DNA of 64,000 bases from JAVSMW01 sp032027005. GTDB lineage: Bacteria; Bacillota; Thermincolia; Thermincolales; UBA2595. The stretch's first letter is position 1. The number at the start of each line of letters is the position of its first letter. A program made the translations under genes and the position numbers. Of the stretch, positions 9,365 to 18,265 are shown piece after piece. Location of the stretch: contig JAVSMW010000002.1 of the NCBI GenBank assembly GCA_032027005.1, positions 1 through 64,000 on the forward strand. Reading direction: 5' to 3'. The notes under the pieces were generated by a model, which was not told the DNA's origin, ran no database searches, and saw only the letters and a program-made list of their open reading frames with translations.

Positions 9365-10390
9365 TTACTGTTTACCCATTAGCAAATCCGGCAGGAATGT
9401 GGAGATGACCGGAAAAGCAATTAATATGGCTGTCAGAATACTTGAGGCGATAACAAAGGGCCAAACTCCCCGGAAAACTGTTTCCAAAGGCACATCTTTG
9501 ACTACACCTTTTATTACATAAGCATTGATACCTACCGGCGGGGTGATTACTCCTATACAGGTAACCATAACGATGATAACCCCAAACCAAATCGGGTCGT
9601 ATTGCAGTACATTAACTACAATGGGGTAAAAAATCGGGATGGTTAAGAGCATCAGAGGAATCATCTCTACCAGACAGCCGCCCACCAGATAAACCGCAAA
9701 AATTATCATCATCACAGCAAAACGCGGCATATCCAGCTCACTCACCCAGGCTGCCAGCTCGAAGGGCATCCGGCTGAGGGCCAGAAAGCGGCTGAAGATC
9801 ATGGCCCCGGCCACCAGGAAAAGAATCATGGCACAAGACCGGGTGGTATCTCTCAGTGAATTGTTAAAAGCCTGCCAGTTCATTTTACCGGTCAAAAGGG
9901 TGACCACAAGAACCCCAAAGGCCCCCACTCCACCGGCCTCGGTAGGTGTAAAGAAACCGGCAAACATCCCGCCAAGAGAAATGATAAAAATAAGAATGAC
10001 TTCCAAATAAACCGCCCTTTAGGGCATCAAAGGTTTCCTGAAAACTCGCCCTGGGCCCCGGCCGCTTCGGGCCCAGTTCCGGGTTCCGCTTGCATATAAT
10101 ATAGATGGTCAGCATATACGCCAGGGTCAGCAGTATACCGGGCACCACACCTGAGATCAGGAGGCGGCTGATAGACTGCTCAGTGGCAATCCCGTAAATA
10201 ACGAAGATTACGCTGGGTGGAATCAAAATCCCGATAGCCCCCCNAGCACCTTAAAGGCAGCTTCTGTGGAATTAATGTAAGCAAAACCGATCAGGCCGGC
10301 CAACCCCATTGAGACCGAGATGGGCATCCGGAACAGCATCAGGGCCAGAAATCCCCCAATGCCCAATAAACCTGTGATTATCGGATCCAT
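9365..10390 (-). pseudogene. dctM: TRAP transporter large permease (second set), frameshifted and gapped in this assembly
   Basis: Three pieces of one DctM protein are present: the N-terminal 48 codons (10390-10245), a middle part starting in IPPSVIFVIYG (10226 and below) and the C-terminal 200-odd residues to 9365. Between the first two pieces sits a single N at 10244, yet about 100 residues normal for DctM are missing, so roughly 300 bp have probably been collapsed. Near 10017-10022 the reading frame shifts: removing one G from an AAAGGGCGG run restores the expected continuous sequence. Both faults may be assembly or sequencing errors, so the gene may be intact in the organism. Confidence 0.75.
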
Positions 10391-10405
10391 ATATTGTCCC
10401 TCCTC

Positions 10406-10936
10406 TTATTGGCTGATAAGGTCATCGACACTAATATTGTCTTCTGCCTTAACTGCAGGTGTGGCAGAAAAAAGGTCTTTCAGGGCTTTGCCCAGGTTAT
10501 TCAGCACCACTATGAGAAACACCACGATGCCTGCAGTCACCAGATAGACAATAGGGTGAATAGGGAAGCCCAAAGTTAAGGCAATTTCATTCTTTTCCTG
10601 CATCCCTTGCCCATAGAGAAGCATCTGCCAGGCTGTCATTCCCAGGAAGCCTGCTACCAATATTTCTACTAAAACAATGATAAACTGCTGCAGCTTGAGG
10701 GGCAGCTTATCAGTAAAAAAGGTTACTGCAATATGGCCGCCGTGAAAACCACAGTAAGCCAGGCCCAAGCCAATGCCCAGGGCGGTCAGGTACTGGACAA
10801 TTTCCACAGAACCCCTCAGGGATGAGCCAAAGAGACGCAAAATTACATTCAGGGTAGTCGTGAACATGATGCCGGCCACTGCAGCCCGGGCCAGGATATC
10901 CATGAAACGGCTCGCTTTTTCCACTAAATTGTTCAT
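10406..10936 (-). CDS. dctQ: TRAP transporter small permease (second set)
   Basis: This 176-residue four-helix DctQ protein is nearly identical to the first-set copy at 7247-7777, with differences concentrated in the C-terminal tail. It lies between dctP (upstream) and dctM (15 bp downstream) of the second set. The high identity of dctQ and the start of dctM compared with the more divergent dctP genes points to duplication followed by gene conversion, or by selection on the binding protein. Confidence 0.9.
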   Translation of the reverse strand: MNNLVEKASRFMDILARAAVAGIMFTTTLNVILRLFGSSLRGSVEIVQYLTALGIGLGLAYCGFHGGHIAVTFFTDKLPLKLQQFIIVLVEILVAGFLGMTAWQMLLYGQGMQEKNEIALTLGFPIHPIVYLVTAGIVVFLIVVLNNLGKALKDLFSATPAVKAEDNISVDDLISQ

Positions 10937-10975
10937 TAAATTGTCACTCCTTTCTGAAATACTTTAGATTAAAAT

Positions 10976-11005
10976 AGCGCCTGCGGCATTACAACAACAG
11001 GCGCT
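10976..11005 (-). promoter_or_regulatory. Intercistronic hairpin between dctP and dctQ (second set)
   Basis: Arms AGCGCCTG (10976-10983) and CAGGCGCT (10998-11005) match the first-set hairpin, while the loop sequence differs. Conservation of the stem with a changed loop supports a functional RNA hairpin. Confidence 0.55.
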
Positions 11006-11058
11006 GTTTACTTTACTCAAGGGTCCGGTTCCAGAAATTTATTAGGAAGCTGTTTTTA

Positions 11059-12180
11059 TTATTTAGTATATGGAGCCTTTTCGGGGAACTCGGCATTTGC
11101 TTTATCAGTCAGTTCCCGGACAGTCTTCATAATATCTTCGCCCGGAAGGCCCTTTTCATTCAGGGTTTTAATATATGTTGCTTCAAGGGGCTGAAGTTTT
11201 TCCATCCATTTGGCTTTCTCAGCATCAGATAACGTAATGACTTCTACTTTTTTCTTTTCTTTCACCCATTTCATGCCTTTTTCATCAATGCTGTCAAACC
11301 ATGGGGCAATGACTTCGGTAAAATACTTCTTGTTTACGTCAGTGATGGCTTGCTGCAGGTCAGCGGGCAGGGAGTTCCATTTGTCATTGTTCATTACCAC
11401 AAAGAAAGCCTGGTTATAAAGGAAAGGGGTCAGGGTTATGTAATCCGCTGAAACCTCACCAAGCCTAAAGCCCTGAAGCACTTCTACCGGAGAGACCCCG
11501 CCATCCATAACACCTTTGCTGAGAGACTCATACCATTCGGGCATGGGCTGAACAACCGGGGTTGCTCCCAACAGCCCAACAGCATCTGCCCTCAATCCTG
11601 CTGTTGCGCCTACCTGCATACCTTTGAGATCCTCCAGTGAGCGAACCGGTTTTTTGGTATAGAGGTCCCCAGGTCCTGCGGCAAAGCTGAACATGTGATG
11701 GGTATCCTGAAGTTCTTGCGGATTCAGTTGCGCAATACCTTCCACCAGAGCTGCGCTGGCAGCGCTGGAGTTGTTATACTCCAGACCTGGCAGCAGGAAG
11801 CTTTCAACTACCGGAAATCGTCCCCTGTTATACGAGTAAGCTGATATCCCAATATCGGCAACACCTTTTGTAACGCCATCATAAGTTTCATTTGAGGGCG
11901 TCAAAGTACCTGCCGGATAACTTGTAATCTTAACTTTCCCACCGGTAGCCTTATCAATCTCTGCAATATACCCTGCAACAATTTTGGTTTCCATTTCATG
12001 GGTTGCCGGCCAGAAATGTGCCAAGGTGAGGGAAACCGGTTTTGCATCCCCGCCGGCTGCACCACCCTTGTCTGTGGTGTTTTGGTCGGCACTGCCGCCA
12101 CAACCGGCCAGCGTCAGAATTGTGAGCACAAGCACGATTCCTAACAAATAATACCCTTTTGCTTTAAAAACTTTCAACAT
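11059..12180 (-). CDS. dctP: TRAP transporter solute-binding lipoprotein (second set)
   Basis: The 373-residue lipoprotein has the signal LVLTILTLAGCGG and the DctP fold pattern (LPADLQQAITDVNKKYF, MPEWYESLSKGVMDGG). The start is preceded by a GAGGAGGAGG ribosome site. It heads the second TRAP operon and resembles the first-set DctP along its length but with many substitutions. It would capture an organic, perhaps aromatic, acid for the DctQM permease. Confidence 0.9.
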   Translation of the reverse strand: MLKVFKAKGYYLLGIVLVLTILTLAGCGGSADQNTTDKGGAAGGDAKPVSLTLAHFWPATHEMETKIVAGYIAEIDKATGGKVKITSYPAGTLTPSNETYDGVTKGVADIGISAYSYNRGRFPVVESFLLPGLEYNNSSAASAALVEGIAQLNPQELQDTHHMFSFAAGPGDLYTKKPVRSLEDLKGMQVGATAGLRADAVGLLGATPVVQPMPEWYESLSKGVMDGGVSPVEVLQGFRLGEVSADYITLTPFLYNQAFFVVMNNDKWNSLPADLQQAITDVNKKYFTEVIAPWFDSIDEKGMKWVKEKKKVEVITLSDAEKAKWMEKLQPLEATYIKTLNEKGLPGEDIMKTVRELTDKANAEFPEKAPYTK

Positions 12181-12539
12181 CTCAAAAACCTCCTCCTCTT
12201 CCTCTTTTTCTCTCTTTCTCTTTATGCACGCACGCTGCTGCTAACCCGAACCCATGCGTGTTCACCTGAATGAAAAAGTTGGCAACTTTGTTCCCGATAG
12301 AGAACACAGTTCACGGACAGGCTTTCTTTAAATATAAGCAATCTTTCCTGCAAATCATATATAAAAAAGTTTAACGGTATAAATCAGGTGTTGAATGGAT
12401 GTTCAGCGCAGCCGGACAGTTTTTGCCGGGAAATATACACCCCGGTTTCACCACTCTAAAATGCACCGGCACGAAATCCGCCGGTGCATAATAGCTGAAA
12501 ATATTTTAGTTAGTGCAGCGAGTCCAATTGCAGACTCCG
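12181..12539. other. Intergenic region upstream of the second TRAP operon
   Basis: It contains the presumed TRAP promoter region and, at 12462-12488, the terminator of the ligase gene. No ORF with a plausible ribosome site is seen. Confidence 0.5.
12462..12488 (-). terminator. Rho-independent terminator of the phenylacetate-CoA ligase gene
   Basis: Perfect 9-bp arms TGCACCGGC and GCCGGTGCA enclose a 9-base loop; on the minus strand the stem is followed by TTTTA. It lies about 50 bp past the stop of the gene at 12540. Confidence 0.7.
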
Positions 12540-13892
12540 CTACGATATCCGCACCACCCGCTTGGCTTTCATTTCAAAGCGCGGCAGGGTTCCGGCAGCA
12601 CAATGCTCAGTCTCGACACGAATCTGCAGTTTGTTCCTGACTTCTTCAACAATGGCTCTGATGACTGCTTTGATCTTTTCAGGAGAATACTGAGCTTCAT
12701 CAATCTCCAGCTTTAGCTTCAAGTCATCCATTTCCTTGACTTTGTGCACTTCAATCATAAATTCAGCCACTTCCGGGTAGCTGCGAATGATATTCTCCAA
12801 TGCCGTCGGGAATACATTGACCCCTCGGATAATCAGCATGTCATCTACCCGGCCGATAACCCCGCCCATAATCCGGGCAAAGGATCTGCCGCATTCACAG
12901 CGTTTGGTATTCAGGATCACCCGGTCCCCGGTACGATAGCGAAGATTGGGCATGCCCCAGCGCCACAGGTTGGTCAGCACCAGCTCCCCGGATTCGCCGG
13001 CAGCACAGTGTTTACCTGTTTCCGGGTCAATGACTTCAGCAATATATCTGCTTTCTATGATATGCGGACCTTCAAACTGAGGCTGGCAGCTGAAACTTAC
13101 CGCACCCATTTCAGTCATCCCATGATGGTCATAACATTTAGCCCCCCAGGACTCCTCCAGCTTTTTCTTGGTGGCCGGAATACTGGCACCCGGCTCGCCG
13201 GCGTGAATTGTTTTGATGATACTGGATTTGGACAAATCGATCCCCTGTTCGGCAGCTGCTTCAGCCAGCCGCAGTGCATATGAAGGGGTGCAGGCAAGCA
13301 CTGTCGGTTTGTGGTCCAGGATAGCATTGATGCGGGTATTGGTATCCTGGCCTCCGGCCGGGATGGAGAGGGCCTTAATTATGCGGGCTGCTTCAAAAGC
13401 TGACCAGAAACCAACAAAGGGTCCAAATGTGAAAAGGAAGAAAACCTTATCCCATTCAGTTACCCCGGCACCTTTAAAAACATAGGCCCAGCATTCGGAA
13501 AAACCATACCAGCTTTCTTCGGTATCAATCCATTTCAACGGTTTGCCTGTAGTACCGGAAGTTTGGTGTAACCGCACATATTTATCCAAAGAATATGTCA
13601 CATTGCTGCCATAAGGACCATTCTGCTCCTGATCCTGCACCAGCTCAGACTTTTTGGTAAAGGGCAGCTTATAAAAATCTTCCCAGGAATTAATATCATC
13701 AGGGTTTGTAAGGCCGGCGGCTTTATATTTTTCAGTGTAAAACTTGTTTTTACCCCAAATTTCATTAAGCCCGGCTTTAAATTTAGTGAGCTGCAGATTT
13801 TTTAACTCTTCACGGTCCATGGTCTCTTCTGCTTGGTTATAATAAGTAATTTCTTCTCCCTTATTATTCAGCGGTGTTTCAGCCAAACTCAT
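12540..13892 (-). CDS. paaK: Phenylacetate-CoA ligase family enzyme
   Basis: This 450-residue adenylate-forming enzyme has the PaaK hallmarks: the P-loop HQTSGTTGKP, the YDHHGMTEMG segment and RYRTGDR, plus the short length of this family against the 520-residue benzoate-type ligases nearby. It activates phenylacetate or a similar aryl acid to its CoA thioester. The start has an AAGGAG site. It is separated by an empty 490-bp divergent region from the molybdenum hydroxylase operon. The exact acid is not shown by the sequence. Confidence 0.85.
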   Translation of the reverse strand: MSLAETPLNNKGEEITYYNQAEETMDREELKNLQLTKFKAGLNEIWGKNKFYTEKYKAAGLTNPDDINSWEDFYKLPFTKKSELVQDQEQNGPYGSNVTYSLDKYVRLHQTSGTTGKPLKWIDTEESWYGFSECWAYVFKGAGVTEWDKVFFLFTFGPFVGFWSAFEAARIIKALSIPAGGQDTNTRINAILDHKPTVLACTPSYALRLAEAAAEQGIDLSKSSIIKTIHAGEPGASIPATKKKLEESWGAKCYDHHGMTEMGAVSFSCQPQFEGPHIIESRYIAEVIDPETGKHCAAGESGELVLTNLWRWGMPNLRYRTGDRVILNTKRCECGRSFARIMGGVIGRVDDMLIIRGVNVFPTALENIIRSYPEVAEFMIEVHKVKEMDDLKLKLEIDEAQYSPEKIKAVIRAIVEEVRNKLQIRVETEHCAAGTLPRFEMKAKRVVRIS

Positions 13893-14384
13893 AATACCAC
13901 TCCTTTTTACTAATCAAATTTTCTTGGCAACTCCGTACCTGTGCAATTGGGCTTTACGTCAAAAACCTCAATGGTCTCCCCAATTCCCCCTTCTAAAGAC
14001 AGAGCAGGTTATCCTGATGACCCCAGGCGACTATGTTCAGTACAACGAACCCCGTTCATATACTATCAATTTTACTATACATAAGTTATGCTTACAGGTA
14101 CAGATTAAGAAGTTTAATAACACAAAAACAGCGTTAAGCGGTCATATTATCAGGTTATTCCGTTTATGGCAAATTACCGCTCTGTATACCGCGTTATTTT
14201 ACCATTTAATCTTTTTATTTACCATTTATAATGTATTTTCCGCCATTAACCCCATCTAGCCCCATAACCTATTGACACCATGCTCAAAAAAGACCATAAT
14301 TTATTATAAAGAACAGGCGTTTTTTATGCAGAACGCCAGGGTCTCCATTTCCCGCTTGTACCAATTGTTAAGGAGGTTTGCTTA
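13893..14384. other. Divergent promoter region
   Basis: This 490-bp AT-rich stretch separates the ligase gene (leftward) from the molybdenum hydroxylase operon (rightward). It holds the promoter at 14272-14300. A 111-codon frame on the plus strand here has no ribosome site and no recognisable product. Confidence 0.6.
14272..14300 (+). promoter_or_regulatory. SigA-type promoter of the molybdenum hydroxylase operon
   Basis: TTGACA (14272-14277), a 17-base spacer and CATAAT (14295-14300) lie 85 bp ahead of the start codon at 14385. The -35 is a consensus match and the -10 differs at one position. Confidence 0.65.
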
Positions 14385-15254
14385 ATGTATTTACCGGATT
14401 TTGACTACTATGTTCCCCAGACCATCCAGGAAACCTGCAGTCTGCTGACCCAATTTGGCGACAAAGCCAAAATACTTTCCGGCGGAACAGACCTGATGGT
14501 CAAATTCAAGCATGGCATTATTTCTTATGAAGCACTTGTTTCCCTGAAAGAACTCAACGAACTAAAAGAAATCAGCTATCAGCAAGGTCAAGGGGTGATT
14601 ATCGGGTCCAGAGCTACCCACAATGACCTGGTTAATTCACCACTCTTAAACGAAAAATACCTCTCTGTTTCCGAAGCCGCTCACCAAATGGCCTCAAATC
14701 AAATCAGGAACATTGGGACTATTGGCGGCAATTTAGTCAATGCGGTTCCCTCTGCAGATCTGCCCCCCATTCTTATCGCCCTGGGCGCAACTATAACGAT
14801 GGTTGGTCCTAATGGTGAACGGACAATTCCCGTTGAAGAATTCTTTACCGGACCGGGACGGTCAGTACTGGCGCAAAATGAAATTGTTACCTATATTACG
14901 ATCCCTGACCAGTCCGCCACCGGATCCAATTATATGAAGTTCGGCCTGCGCAAGTCAGGTGCTCTGGCTGTTATTGGCGTGGCTTCGGCGGTTACTATGG
15001 AGGGCAATGTGATCAAAGATGCCCGGATAGCCCTTGGCGCTGTGGCCCCTACCCCTATGCGGGCAAAAAATGCCGAAGCACTGCTGATCGGCAAAGAATA
15101 TACCGATGAGCTGTTGGAACAGGCCGGTGTGGCTGCTGCTGCTGAATGTTCACCCATCACCGACATCCGGGGTTCTGAAGAATACCGCCGTGATATGGTA
15201 AGAGTGTACACCAAGCGTTCCCTGCAGGAATCTATAACCAAAGGCCATTGTTAA
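14385..15254 (+). CDS. Molybdenum hydroxylase FAD-binding subunit (CoxM/HcrB-like)
   Basis: This 289-residue protein has the two FAD motifs of the family, AKILSGGTDLM near the N-terminus and IGTIGGNLVNAVPSADLPP near residue 115, and a CO-dehydrogenase flavoprotein C-terminal domain. It passes electrons between the 2Fe-2S subunit and an acceptor. The well-studied 4-hydroxybenzoyl-CoA reductase beta subunit has a cysteine-bearing insert for an extra 4Fe-4S cluster; this protein has only scattered cysteines and no such insert. GGAGG precedes the ATG, and it is first in a three-gene operon. Confidence 0.88.
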   Translation: MYLPDFDYYVPQTIQETCSLLTQFGDKAKILSGGTDLMVKFKHGIISYEALVSLKELNELKEISYQQGQGVIIGSRATHNDLVNSPLLNEKYLSVSEAAHQMASNQIRNIGTIGGNLVNAVPSADLPPILIALGATITMVGPNGERTIPVEEFFTGPGRSVLAQNEIVTYITIPDQSATGSNYMKFGLRKSGALAVIGVASAVTMEGNVIKDARIALGAVAPTPMRAKNAEALLIGKEYTDELLEQAGVAAAAECSPITDIRGSEEYRRDMVRVYTKRSLQESITKGHC

Positions 15255-15271
15255 AGAAGGAGGATAGAACT

Positions 15272-15778
15272 ATGCAATCAATCGTTGATAAACAAGGCAT
15301 TAAACGCTTCCTGGTCAACGTGACAGTTAACGGAGATGCCTATACTGCTATTGTGAAAGCCAATACCACACTGTCAAATCTGCTGAGAGAAGAGCTTAAC
15401 CTGACCGGAACCAAAAAAGGTTGTGAAATGGGAGACTGCGGTTCCTGCACCGTCCTTTTGGATGGCAAACCGGTTGACTCCTGCATTATTCTGGCTGTTG
15501 AAGTTGACGGGCGGGAAATCACCACCATCGAAGGAGTTTCCCAGAACGGTGAATTAGATAAAGTCCAGGAGTCCTTCTTAACTCATTCCGCAGTACAGTG
15601 CGGGTACTGCACACCGGGGATGATTCTCTCCGCCAAAGCCCTGTTAACTAAAAATCCCAACCCCACCGAACATGAAATTCGCGCAGCCATTGCCGGCAAC
15701 CTTTGCCGCTGCACCGGCTATGTAAATATTGTAAAGGCCATTCAGGCCGCTGCCGGCCAAGAAGTAGAACATGACTAG
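15272..15778 (+). CDS. Molybdenum hydroxylase 2Fe-2S subunit (CoxS/HcrC-like)
   Basis: The 168-residue protein has the plant-ferredoxin motif CEMGDCGSC and the family-specific second cluster CGYCTPGM with NLCRCTGY, the two 2Fe-2S clusters of this enzyme class. I start at the ATG at 15272 (AAGGAGG upstream) rather than an in-frame codon at 15248 that would overlap the previous gene. It transfers electrons from the molybdenum site to the FAD subunit. Confidence 0.92.
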   Translation: MQSIVDKQGIKRFLVNVTVNGDAYTAIVKANTTLSNLLREELNLTGTKKGCEMGDCGSCTVLLDGKPVDSCIILAVEVDGREITTIEGVSQNGELDKVQESFLTHSAVQCGYCTPGMILSAKALLTKNPNPTEHEIRAAIAGNLCRCTGYVNIVKAIQAAAGQEVEHD

Positions 15779-15793
15779 GAGAGGAGTGATATA

Positions 15794-18121
15794 ATGAGCG
15801 AGAATAAAACTATTCATAACAACGACTATGCCGTTATCGGCAAAAGTGTGCCCAGGATAGACGGACGGGAAAAGGTTACCGGGGCAGCTAAATATAATGG
15901 TGATTTAAAATTCCCCAACATGCTCTATGGTAAAATCCTGACCAGCCCCCATGCCCACGCTAAAATTATAAGTATCGATACCAGTGAGGCTGAAAAGCTG
16001 CCCGGAGTAAAAGCTGTTATCACCCATAAAGATGTACCCTCTCTTAAATATGGACTTAGCCCTGCCCGCTGGGACGAAAATATCTTTTGTATCGATAAAG
16101 TCCGCTTTGTGGGAGACAAAGTAGCTGCTGTAGCTTGTATTGATGAAGAAACCTGCTACAAGGCCCTGAAGCTGATTAAAGTAGAATATGAAGTTCTGCC
16201 TGCTGTCCTGGACCCCCTTACCGCCATGGACGAAGGCCAACCCCAGGTGCATGATGAATACCCAAGAAACATAAATACCGAAATTCACCAGGAGTTCGGT
16301 GACATCGAAAAAGCTTTTAAAGATGCCCACTATATCCGTAAAGATTATTTCGTAGGTCAACGTACTTACCACACCCCTATTGAGCCCCACTCTGCTATTT
16401 CAATGTGGGACGGCGATAAGCTGACCATTTACTCCAGTACTCAATCCCCTCATTATTTTCAATACTATATCGCCCGCCAATTCGGGATGAAAATGGGGGA
16501 TGTGCGTGTCCTGAAGACCTATGTGGGCGGAGGCTTTGGCGGTAAACTTGAACCTACCGGCCTGGAATTTTCCGGTGCTGCCCTGGCCAAAATTACAGGG
16601 CGCCCAGTCAGGATGTTCTATGACCGTCATGAAATGTTTGCCCATAACCGGGGCCGTCATGCCCAATACATGGAAATAACCACCGGGGTAGATAAAGACG
16701 GCAAGATTTTAGGCTGCCACACTAACTTCCTCATGGACGGCGGTGCCTACACCAGCTTGGGAATTGCCACTGCATACTATGCTGGAGCACTGCTTTCCCT
16801 GACCTACGAGTTTGACAACTATAAGTTTGATATGTTCCGGGTGTATACCAACCTGCCGGCCTGCGGTGCCCAACGCGGTCATGGTGCACCTCAGCCAAAA
16901 TACGCTTTTGAATGCCACCTTGATGAAATTGCCAAAGACCTGAATATTGACCCTGTAGAAATCCGCATCCGCAATGCCCGACGCCCCAATACTATGACTT
17001 TTAACGATCTCAAGATCAACTCCTGTGAAATGAAGGCCTGTCTGGAAAGAGTCCGGGATATGTCCGGCTGGGTTGAGAAGAAAGGTAAACTGCCCCAGGG
17101 CAGAGGTATTGGTATCGCTACCGGATCTTTCGTTTCCGGAGCCGCATATCCCATTTACCGCACTGATCTTCCCCACGCTTCCGCAATGATTAAACTCCAT
17201 GAAGATGGTACTGCCGCTACTCTCTATACAGGTGCCGTAGACATTGGGCAGGGGTCAGATACCGTACTCTGCCAGATGGCAGCCGAGGCTATGGGCTTTG
17301 TCTACGAACAGATGAAAATTGTTGCCGCTGACACGTTAACCACCCCCCATGACTTTGGCGCCTATGCTAGCCGACAGACTTTAATGTCCGGCGCAGCCGT
17401 TAAACAGGCAGGCGAAGAAGTAAAAGCCCAACTGCTGCAAATGGCAGCAGAGATGTTAGAGCGCGATGTGGAGGATTTGGATGTTAAGTACGCGCAAATT
17501 TTCTCTAAAACAGACCCTTCAATCACACTACCCTTCACTGATGCAGCCAGGACGTTCTTCGTCCGCAAAGGCCCTCTGGTCGGTAGAGGTTCATACGCTC
17601 CGCCCAAGCTAGGCGGAACCTTCAAAGGTGCTGCGGTAGGAACCTCGCCTGCCTACAGCTTCTGTGCCCAGGCCAGCGAAGTGGAAATTGACCACGAAAC
17701 CGGTCAGGTTGATGTCCTGGATGTTTGGGATTGCCATGACTGCGGGATGGTAATTAACCCTGGCCTGCTCCATGCCCAGGTCCACGGAGCCCTCTTCATG
17801 GGTGTAGGTGAATCCATTTGGGAACAGGTTCTCTTTGATGACAAAGGTAAAATCGTGAACGCCAACCTGGCTGAATACCGGCTGCCTACCGCCCTGGATA
17901 TGCCGAAAGTACATTCCGCTCTCATTGACAGCTATGACGAAGCCGGACCCTGGGGTGTAAAAGAGGTTGGCGAAGGTTCCACTAACCCCACTATGGGCTG
18001 CTTCGCTAACGCAATATATGACGCCATGGGTGTACGGGTCAACAGCCTGCCCCTGACCCCTGAAAAGGTCTGGAGAGCCCTCAAGGAAAAACGTGAAAAG
18101 GAACAGGCAGAAAATAAATAA
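15794..18121 (+). CDS. Molybdenum hydroxylase catalytic subunit (4-hydroxybenzoyl-CoA reductase / xanthine dehydrogenase family)
   Basis: This 775-residue molybdopterin-binding subunit contains GGGFGGKLEP, the segment ACGAQRGHGAPQP and the catalytic glutamate motif GVKEVGE near the C-terminus. The length and the QRGHG segment suit the alpha subunit of 4-hydroxybenzoyl-CoA reductase, which removes the ring hydroxyl to give benzoyl-CoA, the step needed after the phenol carboxylation operon in this window. The downstream maturation genes point to a selenium-dependent hydroxylase. A xanthine or other heterocycle hydroxylase is the main alternative. Confidence 0.8.
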   Translation: MSENKTIHNNDYAVIGKSVPRIDGREKVTGAAKYNGDLKFPNMLYGKILTSPHAHAKIISIDTSEAEKLPGVKAVITHKDVPSLKYGLSPARWDENIFCIDKVRFVGDKVAAVACIDEETCYKALKLIKVEYEVLPAVLDPLTAMDEGQPQVHDEYPRNINTEIHQEFGDIEKAFKDAHYIRKDYFVGQRTYHTPIEPHSAISMWDGDKLTIYSSTQSPHYFQYYIARQFGMKMGDVRVLKTYVGGGFGGKLEPTGLEFSGAALAKITGRPVRMFYDRHEMFAHNRGRHAQYMEITTGVDKDGKILGCHTNFLMDGGAYTSLGIATAYYAGALLSLTYEFDNYKFDMFRVYTNLPACGAQRGHGAPQPKYAFECHLDEIAKDLNIDPVEIRIRNARRPNTMTFNDLKINSCEMKACLERVRDMSGWVEKKGKLPQGRGIGIATGSFVSGAAYPIYRTDLPHASAMIKLHEDGTAATLYTGAVDIGQGSDTVLCQMAAEAMGFVYEQMKIVAADTLTTPHDFGAYASRQTLMSGAAVKQAGEEVKAQLLQMAAEMLERDVEDLDVKYAQIFSKTDPSITLPFTDAARTFFVRKGPLVGRGSYAPPKLGGTFKGAAVGTSPAYSFCAQASEVEIDHETGQVDVLDVWDCHDCGMVINPGLLHAQVHGALFMGVGESIWEQVLFDDKGKIVNANLAEYRLPTALDMPKVHSALIDSYDEAGPWGVKEVGEGSTNPTMGCFANAIYDAMGVRVNSLPLTPEKVWRALKEKREKEQAENK

Positions 18122-18151
18122 AATTGTTTAAAGAAAAAATAATAAAACTAT

Positions 18152-18180
18152 AGTAAGAGGGCATTCCGTGCCCTCTTACT
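18152..18180 (+). terminator. Stem-loop after the molybdenum hydroxylase operon
   Basis: Perfect 12-bp arms AGTAAGAGGGCA and TGCCCTCTTACT enclose TTCCG, 30 bp after the stop. No T-run follows at once, though an AAGAGGTTTTTT sequence lies 20 bp on, so termination may be partial. Confidence 0.55.
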
Positions 18181-18265
18181 GATTAAAATCACCTAAGTAA
18201 GAGGTTTTTTAGGCTCAGCAGTGGAATTGTATTATATGTAGGCTAATTTTACGGTGGTGAAGAAC

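Noticed and set aside
13924..14259. A 111-codon plus-strand frame in the divergent promoter region
   Set aside because: No ribosome site, no recognisable family, and it lies in AT-rich promoter sequence.
13893..14384. Molybdenum cofactor riboswitch ahead of the hydroxylase operon
   Set aside because: No conserved core or multi-stem layout could be recognised; only a normal promoter was seen.
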